NCBI GenBank assembly: GCA_018343915.1 | Contig: JABRWF010000003.1 | Location: forward strand, 5,208,001 to 5,272,000 | Length of the DNA: 64,000 nt | Source: Agroathelia rolfsii | Lineage: Eukaryota > Basidiomycota > Agaricomycetes > Amylocorticiales > Amylocorticiaceae | Direction of reading: 5' to 3' | Shown: one piece after another, positions 41,661 through 52,220 of the stretch | Numbering within the stretch: the stretch's first letter is position 1 | Layout of the letters: each line of letters begins with the position of its first letter | Translations under genes and position numbers: made by a program | The notes under the pieces: model-generated | What the model was told of the DNA's origin: nothing | What the model saw: only the letters and a program-made list of their open reading frames with translations | Databases searched by the model: none

Positions 41661-44188
41661 ATGTCAGCGATTATCCATGTAGCCATCCTCACGGGTAACT
41701 ACACTCACCTTGTTACCTGAGGCCAGTCGCAATGGTATTGATGATTACCTTTTCCAGTGAGCGACACTGCATCCCAAGATGCATCAGCAGACAAGTCTGG
41801 CCCCACAATCGCACAACTATTAAGCGAAGCAGGACAATTCACCATCTCAGAGACACGCATAGTCCCAGACGATGCGGAGACTATCAAAAAGGTAGTCAAA
41901 TCCTGGTCCGAGCAATCAGAGATCGACTTGATCCTGACCACAGGCGGGACTGGATTTGGTGCTAGGGACACTACACCGGAGGTATGTGAGAGCAGTCGAG
42001 GCGTCTTTCTCGTGCAAATCAATCGATGGTTATGGTATATGTCTTTCTATAGGCAATTGGATCGCTCATAGAGCGACATGCCTCGGGCATTGTACATATC
42101 TTGATAGCACAATCGATCAAGTATACTCCTCTCGCCGCGCTATCTCGGCCTGTAGCCGGGACATATAAGGACACCTTAATTATCACCTTGCCGGGTAGCG
42201 TCAAGGCGGTCAAGGAGAATATGCAAACCCTCTTGACTGAAGGGATGCTCCTCCATGCCATTGAGCTTATCAAAGGCGGGTCTGGAAAAGCCGTACACAC
42301 ATTGCTAGCCAAGCAGGATGACACTCAAGCTAACCTTGTCCCCTCAAATCCTGAGCCTGCTCTGACCCGTCCTACACATCATGCTCACCACCATGATCGT
42401 CATAGAAGGAACAGGGACCTATTCTCGCATGACCCTTCTTTAGCAGGTTCGTAACTGGTTTCTCTGTGTCTGCTGTTACGTGCTTACATATGGGGTGCCT
42501 ATATGCGTTCCAGTTTCTGAGAGGCATAGAATATCTCCGTACCCCATGGTATCCATGGAAGACGCGCTTGAGATGGTCATATCAAACATTACACCTTTGG
42601 AGGAAGTTGTTCATAAAGTATTAATGGGCTTTTGTGTATTGGAACTCCACGAACTGACTAGCATTTTTATAATTGAGGTCGATGCCAGTTTAAGAGGACA
42701 TGTCTTATCAGAGGACATCTATGCGCCTCAAGATGTACCCTCTACAGATACAACCAATGTTGATGGTTATGCCCTGCGTTGTACGCCCCACACATTCTCA
42801 TCCTGACTGTTGCATTGTCTAACTAGAAGGAAAAAAACCAGCTACCGATAAGCCGGGTATCTACCCGGTCCTCACATCCCAAACCCACTCCTTCCGCAAG
42901 CCACTACCAGAGGGCAAGACCTACCGCATCAACACGGGCGGGCCATTACCCGTGGGCGCCGATGCCGTCATCATGGTCGAAGACACGGTGGTTTATTCCG
43001 TGTTTCAGAGCGGCGACGAGATTGATGTGGATGAGGAAGGAGATATAGAAGTGGAAGAAGGGGAGGAGAAAGAGATCCGGACTTTGGTCCGGGTTGAGGC
43101 GGGGGAGAATGTTCGCAAGCCGGGGAGTGACGTTATCAAGGGCGACTTGGTGATACCCAAGCATGAGGTGATTACGAATGCTGGAGGGGAGATTGGCACG
43201 ATTGCGTTTTTAGGGAAACAAGAGGTCTGTTTTTTTTTCTCCCTCCCATTCTCATTTTTTGTTGGGTGCGAGGATCATGAGACTAACCCCCAGCTCGATA
43301 GGTCAAAGTTATCCGCAAACCAGTCGTCGCCGTCCTTAGTACAGGTAATGAGATTGTCGATCTTCATTCAAAGTCACATGGGTCGCAAGACGAATGGGGA
43401 GGAATCTGGGACACAAACAGGCCATCTCTGCAATCTGCATTGGAGAGTATGGGATACACCGTTCTTGATCTTGGTGTTGTTCGGGATACGTCAGCTACAG
43501 CAATTCCTAAAGCATATCGTATTTCTGATGAAGGTTATCGTAATACAGACTACAAGCTCACGAAGATGTGCTCAAGAAAGGGCTCGACGAAGCAGATATC
43601 CTACTCACTACAGGCGGAACCTCCATGGGCCCCAGTGATCTGCTCAAGCCCCTCATCGAGCGCCAGCTGCAAGGCACAATCCATTTCGGGCGCGTGAATA
43701 TCAAACCTGGCAAACCCGTCGCGTTTGCCACCATCCCTAATCAAAAAAGAGGAAAAGAAATCCCATTGTTTGCCTTGCCTGGAAATCCTGCTTCGGCTCT
43801 GGTTACTTTTCAGGTGTTTGTCGTACCTGCATTGAGGATCCTGGGAGGATGGCCGCGGGATCAGTGTCAGCTGCCCCGTATTACTGTTCAGGTATGGATA
43901 ATCTTCAGCCCGAATGATAGTAATGTTGTCCGCTGAGGGAGTCGAATTCAGGTCCAAGAGGATATGCGGCTTGATCCACGAACAATGCTGCACCGTGTCA
44001 TCATCAAGGCTGAGAAGGGAGGGCTCAAAGCGTACAGCACTGGCGGACAAAGATCAAGTCGCGTGGCTAGCCTGAATGGCGCAAACGGGTTTGCAATACT
44101 TCCCCAACTGAAAGAGGGAGGCGAGCAGGTGTTGCGGGCCAAGGAAATGGTGGATGCGATTATCATTAGTGAACTGCAGATGGCTTGA
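41661..44188 (+). CDS. cnxE: Molybdenum cofactor synthesis fusion protein (MogA-MoeA, gephyrin/CnxE type)
   Basis: Carries out the last two steps of molybdenum cofactor assembly in the cytosol: the G domain adenylates molybdopterin, and the E domain inserts molybdate. The start is ATG at 41661; exon 1 gives MSAIIHVAILT, joined to VSDTASQDASADKSGP. The G domain (about residues 1-165) has LILTTGGTGFGARDTTPE and TLPGSVKAVKEN. A His-rich linker follows (HHAHHHDRHRR). The E domain starts with YPMVSMEDAL, then VDASLRGHVLSEDIYAP, TTNVDGYAL, YRINTGGPLPVGADAVIMVED, an acidic insert (about residues 395-425), RKPGSDVIKGD, VVAVLSTGNEIVD, LLTTGGTSMGPSDLLKP, FALPGNPASALVTFQVF and NGFAILPQ. It ends ISELQMA. 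Domain order G then E matches gephyrin and fungal CnxE, not plant Cnx1. The intron after DGYAL needs a weak donor (GTTGTA); the obvious one nearby makes a stop. Needed for nitrate reductase and other Mo enzymes. Confidence 0.93.
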
Positions 44189-44261
44189 TGCGGGTGGTTA
44201 GAAAGGATAAGCTGGAGGCCCTTCAATATGAGCGAAGATTATGTGGATAGCCGTAGGGACA

Positions 44262-45068
44262 CTATGAAGCCTTTTCCTGGACAGATGTATGAGTAAAAGA
44301 TGATAGGAATACGGGAAGCTTCGTTTACCATTTGCTGGATTTCGGCCTGCAATGTTTTGAGCTCTTGTTCGAGACGCTCTCGTTGCTTTGTGAGCATCTG
44401 TACGCGTCGTTGTTCTGGCAAAGTGCCTCCCGAAGCCATTCGATGCGTAGGTCGCCTTTGAGCAGACTCAACCTACCACTTGGTTCAGCAAAATTAGTCG
44501 ACATGGAGAGATCCTAGGAGCTCACCTGGGCTTCCAGAGCAGCCTGCTTTATTTCCCAAGATTTGAGACCCTTTTCGGCGCGTTCAATTAGCTCAGATAT
44601 CTGAGGCTCAATTTCATCTGCGAGATCGGCCTTGTATCTACGAACGGTGGCTTCGTCCACGAGCAGGAATATCTGTATGCAAATAAAATTATGAGCAATA
44701 ATGCAGCAAGATATCCTAATGGTCTTTCGCCCACTTGCTCGCTCTCGAGGACTTTGTTCATCCTGGGGAGATCAGATGTTCCATTGCGCAATATTCTGTG
44801 GGCTTCGTTGGCCTGGATGAGACTTGTATATGAGCAAGCAGAATCGTTTTGCGAAATCCAAGGGACAGAGACGCGCCTCGTTGAAGCAGTCCTGCAGGGC
44901 ATTAACGCAGTCAAAGAGGCTAGGCGGACAGGTTGCTACTGTGTCTGCCCTGTATGCCTCTGATGCCCCTCCTGTAAATATGGACTCTCTGTGTGATCCT
45001 GGACGGACAGATTGGCGAGACATGAGAAAGAGGGGTGATGGAGGAGATGGCAGTGGCCCATAAGGCAT
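44262..45068 (-). CDS. SPC34: DASH complex subunit Spc34
   Basis: A kinetochore protein of the DASH/Dam1 ring that couples chromosomes to spindle microtubules. The core reads DLPRMNKVLESEQ joined to IFLLVDEATVRRYKADLAD, then EIEPQISELIERAEKGLK. A coiled coil follows (residues about 140-205: LTKQRERLEQELKTLQAEIQ). A final intron (GTAAAC..CCAG) leads to MEKAS and a stop at 44262-44264. The N-terminus begins at ATG 45066-45068 (MPYGPLPSPPSPLFLM) and contains SLFDCVNALQDCFNEA. The join between this exon and the one starting SLIQANEAHRIL (near 44870) is not solved: no GT donor gives the right phase, so a small extra exon or a rare donor may be used. Length is about 210 residues. The 3' end lies 73 bases from that of the convergent cofactor gene. 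Confidence 0.82.
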
Positions 45069-45201
45069 GCAATCATGATATTTCTGATTGCACGCACTCA
45101 CTCAACGCCACCGAGACACGCCACTGCGCACAGTCGCTCCTCCTCCTCCCACTCATCGACACAACCACTCGACTACTACACAGTACTGTACTCCTTGCAC
45201 T
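45069..45201. promoter_or_regulatory. Bidirectional promoter between SPC34 and KEX1
   Basis: Start codons of the two divergent genes are 133 bases apart. The KEX1 side is pyrimidine-rich (tracts of CTCCTCCTCC type near 45140). No TATA box is clear. Confidence 0.6.
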
Positions 45202-47802
45202 ATGCGCTGGGCCTGGTGCTTCGGCTTGACTGCTCTTTTCACGACCGCCTATGCAGCTCCGACAGACAGTGCGTGCTCCTGCGCTGAAGTAACGTAACCC
45301 ATCCCCACAATTTACCTCCTCCGTCTTTAGTTCCGTCGGCTGCATCGTTCTACGTACGCTCCCTCCCAGATCTTCACCAAGACGAGTCGAACCCGTTGCA
45401 CATCTATGCCGGCCACATCTCGTCTGACCCCGATGCCGCCAAGGCGCCTGCAGGGGATATGACTGCCCATCTTTATTTCGTCATGGTCAAGGCCCGGCGC
45501 GTGGCCGACAAGGAACGAGTGATGTTTTGGTTCAACGTCAGTGCTCGCATGCATAATCTCTTCTAAGAGATTGGTTGGAACTAATTTGTAGCTTTGCATG
45601 TACCTAGGGTGGGCCAGGATGCTCGTCCTTCGATGGTCTTATGATGGAAGTTGGACCATGGAGGATTGATGGTGACCATGGTTTGAAGACGGTCGAGGGT
45701 GGATGGGAAGAGTATACCACTATGGTTTACAGTACGCTGTTTCCTTTCTTTATGTACTACACGTTTATCTGATTGGCTGGTTTCTCTAGTCGACCAGCCA
45801 GCCGGGACAGGATTTTCCTACACTTCAACCAACCAATACATTCATGGCTTGGACCAGGTGCCTATCGCATTTTATTTATTTATCGTGCTTTCTGTGCCTG
45901 GCTGAATCATGGACATGCAGTCAACGGACCAATTTATGACGTTCTTGGACAACTTCTACAAAGTCTTTCCCGAATATCTCTATCACGATGTAAGCTCTCG
46001 CGTCTACTATCTCCACGACGTATCTTATATGCGCCATAATAGACATATCTTGGTGGGGAGAGCTATGCAGGCCAATTTATTCCTTACTTTGGTAATGCGG
46101 CATACCTCCTTTGTTTCGTCGAGATATTGACGAATCCACACATCCAATAGCCGATGCGATGCTCAAGTCATCCTTGAACATACCCGTAAGAGGAATCGCC
46201 ATTGGCAACGGATGGATTGATGGCAAGCATCAATATCCCGCGTATTTCGATTATGCCGTCAAACATGGGCTCATTGAAGAGGGCTCCGATGTACGTGCTT
46301 TGTATCGTGGTTTCTTACTCTTGAGCTTGATCTTATTTTGAACACAGTTATACAAACAAGGCCAAAAGCGAACCCAGGCGTGTCTGGCAGATATTGCCTC
46401 GCATACAGAAGGAGAACCAATTTCGACCTTTAGATGTGAGGCGCTGTTGCCATTTATGTTGTCGAACGGGGATGTTGAGTAAGTTGCTCCATTCGATAGA
46501 TTTGAGGGGCCCACAATTAACAAGTATTATCATCGAAGAGTTGAGGGTCAAAAGATGTGTACAAACATTTACGATGTCAGGTTACAAGACACCTCACCCT
46601 CTTGCGGCATGAATTGGCCTGTTGACCTTGTCAACATTACCAAGTACCTCGGTGTGCGTATTGTCTACAACAAGATGATTTCTTCGTGTACTTACGAATA
46701 TTCTGTTTCAGCGGTCGGATGTCATCAATGCTCTGCACGCAGGTGACAAGAAGGAGTCATGGACCGAGTGTCGTGGACGGGTGCATCAGGAATTCAATGA
46801 CCAAATCTCGAAACCCTCCATTCTCCTGTTCCCAGGCCTTCTGGAGAAAATCCCGGTTCTCTTGTTCGCCGGTGACCAAGACTTTATTTGCAACTACCTG
46901 GGTATTGAAGCTCTTATTTCGGACCTCACGTGGAACGGCGAGAAAGGCCTTGGGGTAAGCGCGTTTGCTTCCAAACGACAAACTTGTTGGTCTGAGTTTC
47001 ATGCTGCAACAGAAAGTCCAAACGCAATCGTGGTCTGTGGATGGTGCTCCGGCTGGAACTTGGGTGTCATCGCGCAACCTGACCTACGTCAAGGTTTGTT
47101 ATGCTTTCTCGCACGCCTTCATATTTTTCGGATTGCTTGACTTATGACTCTCTTTTCTAGCTTTTCAACGCATCTCACATGGCACCTTACGACGTACCCC
47201 ACGTAGCCCATGATATGATTCTGCGATTTATGGGCATGAACTTCTCAGCCGTTGTCGGTGGATCTTCCCAGATCCCGAGTAGCGTCGGCGACGACGTGAA
47301 GCCCACGTATCTACAATTAGATGAAGCAGCATCCGCTCCTGCCCCGACGTCCACCAAGACGCCTGAACAGGACAAGGCGATGTGGGAAGGTTCGTCCATC
47401 ATGCACACTTGATTTTCCTTCCTCTCTTTTTCTGATAGATGGTTTTTCAAACGAAAAACAGCATACTACAATGCCGGTTCTGCTGCACTTGTCCTTCTGT
47501 TGATTGCTATCGCTGTTGGGGCGTTCTTCTGGTGTCGCATGCGTAGAAGAAAGACATCGGCTATTGGCCTTGGCAATTCGAATGATGGAGACCAGGAGGA
47601 GAGTATCCCCTTGTATGCAAAGCACGAAGAGGACGAGCTGGAAGAGCTGAGCCGAAGGCGCGTCAATGGAAACGGCAAGGGCAAGGAACGTGCAGATGTT
47701 TCCAAGGAAGGGCTTGGTCCCCCTATATTCGACGTTGGTGAGCACAGCGATGAGGACGATGGAGAGGATTATAAAAGCGATGATGGAGGACATCATCGAT
47801 AG
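45202..47802 (+). CDS. KEX1: Kex1-type serine carboxypeptidase
   Basis: A Golgi membrane carboxypeptidase that trims C-terminal Lys/Arg left after Kex2 cleavage of secreted precursors. The start is ATG at 45202, giving a signal peptide of about 18 residues (ending TAYA). Motifs in order: [48 protein letters not shown] with the nucleophile Ser, IGNGWID, then [15 protein letters not shown] with the catalytic Asp, and [12 protein letters not shown] with the catalytic His. A stretch rich in Ala, Pro and Thr precedes one transmembrane helix ([18 protein letters not shown]), then a cytosolic tail of about 95 residues, basic at first and acidic at the end ([16 protein letters not shown]), as in Kex1. 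Length is about 640 residues in ten or more exons, several very short. All three catalytic residues are present. It shares a 133-base promoter gap with SPC34. Confidence 0.94.
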
Positions 47803-48491
47803 TTGCTGCTTGTCGTAAACATACACATTATTTATTTGTGGTTTTAGTGTTGTTCATTCAATTAATCGCACTTTTGATCATGATGATGATAAACATTAAA
47901 GAAAAAGTTGTTTTCATATTGGCAGAAAATGTCATTGTCATGGTTTGTCCAAAGCCGTCAAGGTCACATAGTGACAACTCTCAGAGAGAGCGGATACGGA
48001 AGGCTATGAAATATGACAAGGCCTCGCATCTGCCCGAATGCCTGCTACAAGCCGCGAACGACGAACAGGCACTCAAAGGCAGATAAAAGGCTTGTTCTGG
48101 TGGGCGCAACCCCTGGAAGAGCTGAACGCCTTGCCTCCTTCGACCTGGAATAAAAACGCCATAGATGACCCTCTGCGAGGAGGGGCTAAACGCTCCGAGC
48201 GGTCGACAGGACACCATGTGAGATCGACTCAAACGCGCGAAGGGAGAATTTTTTTAAATCTCTGTATCACGTGATGACTTTAGGGCAGCCCCTGGGCCTG
48301 GGTGGGATAGTATCGACAATGGAGCAATGTGACATGTGGACAGTAGCAGCACGTGGATGATAACACAACAATATCATATGCATATCTCTCTCGCGTGCCT
48401 GGTGGCCCGGGAGAGGGTCCATCATATCAGACTGACCTGGGATATAGTCGACGTCGACAGCGCTTGATTTTTCTTTTGTTCACGAACCATC
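47803..48491. other. Intergenic between KEX1 and the ER membrane protein gene
   Basis: KEX1 3' UTR and the promoter of the next gene, both on the plus strand. A CACGTG-like site (ATCACGTGATG) sits at about 48267-48277. Only short chance frames occur. Confidence 0.5.
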
Positions 48492-49753
48492 ATGAGGCTC
48501 TCATCTCTTCTGCTGCCTGCGCTGGCCCTCCTCACGGGTAGTGTCCAAGCGCAGTACTTCTCCGAGGGCTGGAAACCAGGCCAGGCCGTCCCCTCCGTGT
48601 CTACTGCCAGCACTACTCTCTCCATCCCGACATCGACACCCGCCGTGACAGCACCGGCGCGCGCAAAACGTCTCTCGGAGCATCTTAGGGACCTGAGCAA
48701 GTACCTCGACGTGAACGAGATTCTCACCCTCGAGCCCGTCGCAAACATATTCAGCGGCTTCGGCGTCAACATCACCGAACGCGTCGAGCGGGTGCGCGCG
48801 GAGTTGGCGGGCTTGTGGAATTTGGATATACCATTGATTACGGATGAGAACTATGGGAGTATGATTGTGAATGAGACCTTGACGGAGGAGGAGGAGCGGG
48901 AGAGGGTTTGGTTCCTTATCATGTAAGTGGTTGGCTGTTTACGGTCCCGAATGCTTGTGTGTGCTAAAGCTCACACGACCTTTTTGTTGTTGTTGTTGTC
49001 TTACCACAGTACAGTTACAGCCGCCAAGACTGGTGGTGTCTCCCAGTTTGTTGACCAGGCGTTTGATGCGGCCTATAATCTCACCCAGGAAAAGAACGAC
49101 CTACCGCATGTTCGGTGGGGCAGGATTGACTATCTTAATGTAACGAGTCTTACGACCAAATGGAGTGTCTGGACGTAAGTAGTTGGTGGTTTTTTTTTTT
49201 TTTTTTTCTACAGTCCAACCTTCAACATTTCATTTTTATAGTGCACCATACCTCGTCGTTCTGAGCGACCGCGGACAGACCTTGCGTTTCTTCAGAGCTA
49301 GCCAGATCCGCCTGACGGATGAGCTGTTGCATGACTTCCTGAAAGAAAAGCGATATCTCATCCAACCGCCCTGGGCGTCGGCCTATGGACCGGGAGGGAG
49401 CAGGTCCGTTTTCTTTTCTCTCTGCTCCCTGCATCTATCTAATTATCTTTTTTTTTTCTCTTTTGCATAGGGAATGGGTCATGGATTACCTTGCGCGTGC
49501 TCTAACGATCATCTACGACAGCACGGTCATGGTTCCCAAATGGATTCTCTACGTTGGAACCGGTGCTATCGGCTCTTTCCTTATCTCGATCATGCACTCT
49601 GGAAGGAATAATACCCCCGCGCCTCGGGCCAGTACTGCTACCGTTCCCCCTGCTGCTGCTGCTGCTCCTTCCAAAGCGACACCTGTAAAAAAGGCGGAAG
49701 CATCATCATCATCATCAACTCCTAAGAAGGGCAAGAAGAAGAGTGGGAAGTAA
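48492..49753 (+). CDS. ER-type membrane protein, possible thioredoxin-like fold
   Basis: I do not recognise a named family with certainty. The start is ATG at 48492 with a clear signal peptide (MRLSSLLLPALALLTGSVQA). A Ser/Thr/Pro-rich stretch and N-glycosylation sequons (NITE, NETL) follow. Four exons join in frame: WFLI-ITVTAAKTGG, then FDAAYNLTQEKNDLPHVRWG-RIDY, WSVWTAPYLVVLSDRGQTLRFF, and YGPGGSREWVMDYLARAL. The layout of a reactive-type strand before an amphipathic helix and the Pro-containing segment resembles a thioredoxin-like fold without a CxxC pair. Near the C-terminus is one membrane segment (WILYVGTGAIGSFLISIM), then an Ala/Pro and Lys-rich cytosolic tail ending KKGKKKSGK, a possible ER retrieval signal. 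Length is about 330 residues. Confidence 0.72.
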
Positions 49754-50071
49754 AGTGGCGGTGACGAGGAGGGTTATGTGGATTTCAGACAACACCTTTC
49801 CAAAATGACCTCGGAATGTTTTTATGCAATGATTGATACATGGCGATCGAGGTGAAAGAGGTTGATATACGATGTATACTTTATGCGGGGAAACCTCATT
49901 GTATAACCAAAAAAAGAGCCTTGCTTTCTGTTCTTGTTTACCCCATACATTCGCGATGCCCTCCTGATTTTTCTCTGTTTGTTGATTACTAATAATATTA
50001 TAATCTTTTTGGCATTAAAAATACAAAATGTCCGTGTGATAAATGTACAATGTGATATAAAGATATACAGT
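49754..50071. other. Convergent 3' intergenic region
   Basis: This 318-base gap lies between two convergent genes. It is AT-rich with AATAAA-like sequence and should contain both polyadenylation regions. No gene is seen. Confidence 0.55.
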
Positions 50072-51951
50072 TTACAACGAGTCATGTTTCTTGTGCGCCA
50101 AGATAAAGCTCTGTTTTCTTCTCCTTCGCTTGATGATAAATATCATTATCGCCATACCCAACGCAAGACCAAGTACAATAGAAATACTCAGAACCGCTGC
50201 TTCGATGGCCTTATTCGGTTGGGAAGCTCCTGAATATAAACGATAGGAGGGTGGAAAGTGGAAAGCGACGTCATCATCGCTCGCGTTCGATCCGCGTTCC
50301 GAAACGAACATCATGAGCGCTTCGGAGAAGTTGACGGTGCTTAGGATCCCTATCTGCGCCTGAGAACCGGAAGAGGAGGAAGGCATATTGTACGTGGCGT
50401 AGACGTTCCGCAAGAAAACGTCGCCCAGGATCCAGTCGCCGGACGTCACACCGTTGTTGGCTTGGATCCCTGCGAGGCACCATTCGCTCCCTCCTCCAGT
50501 CGACCCATACGAAGACGAGGAAGAGGATGATGATGACGAAGACGAAGAAGACCAATTGACCTCGGCAGGGTCCAATACGACCTCCATCGTCTTTTCCCCA
50601 TCACCGATCACAAACCCAATCTGTAGCGCCAAATCGCACCTAATTTCCCACGTCGTAGTGGCGTCCCCAGCTGACGATGACGATGACGACGACGTCACCT
50701 GGCGCGCTCGTTCGCTGCCCATGATGTTCCAGAACGCGTCTACATCCGAGCTTGGACCGAGAATCATCGTTGTGCCCGTGTCGAGGACGGCGATTGGCGC
50801 GCTGGCACCTCGTACGCGTGAGGGAGAGAGAGAGAGTGCCGTACCATTCAGAATTATCGCGGTTAGGGAAAGTTTCCAATAGTCATAATTGCTTATGGAG
50901 TACTGGTTATTGCTGCTCGAGGAAGAAGAGGTGACGCCGGCTTGGGAAACGTTAAAGTAGTTCCATCCGGTGTAGATGTCGACGCCGTTGATAATGCCGA
51001 CGATGGGATCCAGGGCGTTGAACGTCATGGAGGAATCGGCGCCTGTTAGGGAACGGCCGAGGTGAATGGCGAAAAAGTGTGTAGATGAAGTGGAAGGGTT
51101 GTTAAATAGATTAGATATAAATGTTTGGCCAAGAACGGGGCTGATTGATGCAGCGGCTGGAAAGGAAAGGCCTAGGATGCCTGAGGACGGGGCTAGAGAA
51201 AGGGATGATGTACTAGTGGCTACGGCTAGTCATTGACAATGTTTGAGGATACTATCAGACATAGATGAATAAGTCAAGTTGCATACCAAGAGTCTGGTTG
51301 TAAACCATATATGGGCCAAATGTTACAGTATCCGTAGCGACTTGTCCAGACACATGGCCGACGAGATATGACAAGGAAAAGGACTCTGGTTGACCGGAGG
51401 CTGAGTTAATGAGTTTGAAGGATTTGGATGCCGCAGAATCAAATCGGGGTACACTCTCGCAATCTGAAGATGTGCAGGTCGACGAGACAACCCACTTTAA
51501 GGACTGTTTAACATGGACAAGGTAAGAACTTATGTAGTGACATCATACCAAATCCGAGGAGCCAGTATCAAGCGTAAGCTCAAAGCTTTGGCCACCGATG
51601 GTAACATTGGTCATGTACGAGCTAACGCGCAAGGTAAGAAACGTGCATAAATAGTATGGGTGAAGCTGTGAAATACAATTGATTCTCGTCAAGGATGGAT
51701 ATTTGACGCTTTGGTGTAGCGATGTCGGTAAGGTTGTCAAACCTCGGGGTTCGAGGGACACGAGACAAGGGTATACGATGGCCAACATCGAGAAGCATAA
51801 GACAAGCAGGGTGTAATCCAACCGCGAAAGAGACAGACAAGCAGGTTATTAGTAGGACGGAGAAGTGGATCGGTAGGTCATGGCCGTCCGGTCAGCCTGC
51901 TTCAAGTTATTTATATATTACCTGGAGGCTGACTACAGGGAGCAGGCGCAT
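50072..51951 (-). CDS. Membrane-anchored pepsin-type aspartic protease
   Basis: A secreted, surface-held endopeptidase of the A1 family. Two catalytic motifs are seen: LTLDTGSSDL in the N-lobe and AVLDTGTTM in the C-lobe. Between them are ILGLSFPAAASISP and NPSTSSTHFFAIHLG. In the C-lobe long Ser runs interrupt the fold, one of about 14 Ser after PAEVNW, another near RARQVTSSSSSSS. GDWILGDVFLRNVYATYN is the usual closing motif. Near the C-terminus is a transmembrane helix (AVLSISIVLGLALGMAIMIF) and a short basic tail ending KKHDSL. Body length is about 520 residues. The 5' end is unsolved: the exon before YMTNVTIGG reads DENQF in frame, and upstream of it a strong signal-like stretch (SVLLITCLSVSFAVGL) has no ATG in its frame. 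A separate ATG at 51949-51951 followed by a GTAATA donor could be exon 1; otherwise an internal ATG near 51800 is used. Confidence 0.83.
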
Positions 51952-52220
51952 CGGGTCGGACACGGGACAGCGGGTAGGCGGTGTACGCTATTTAATACCT
52001 TGGCAATGGCCGTACCATCACCAGAAAAAAAGTGCTGCTATTTGGATAATACTCAAGGGAAACAGTTTGAGTTGTTGATAAACGGAGTTGTGCATTGGCG
52101 TTGATGATGGTGGTTCGATCGAGATTGAGACTGCGACTGTTTGCGGCAATTTCAAGTCCAGTTCCTGTTCTCAACCGCGACTTCAACTTATTTCTTTTCA
52201 ATCTCAAGCAGCATTCTACG
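51952..52220. promoter_or_regulatory. Divergent promoter region, protease and IMPACT homologue
   Basis: Up to 269 bases lie between the divergent protease and IMPACT genes. No TATA box is certain. The exact span depends on which start the protease uses. Confidence 0.45.

Noticed and set aside
35987..44188. A secondary-metabolite gene cluster around the P450 pair
   Set aside because: Neighbours are a splicing factor, a cofactor gene and a kinetochore gene; no synthase, transporter or cluster regulator is present.
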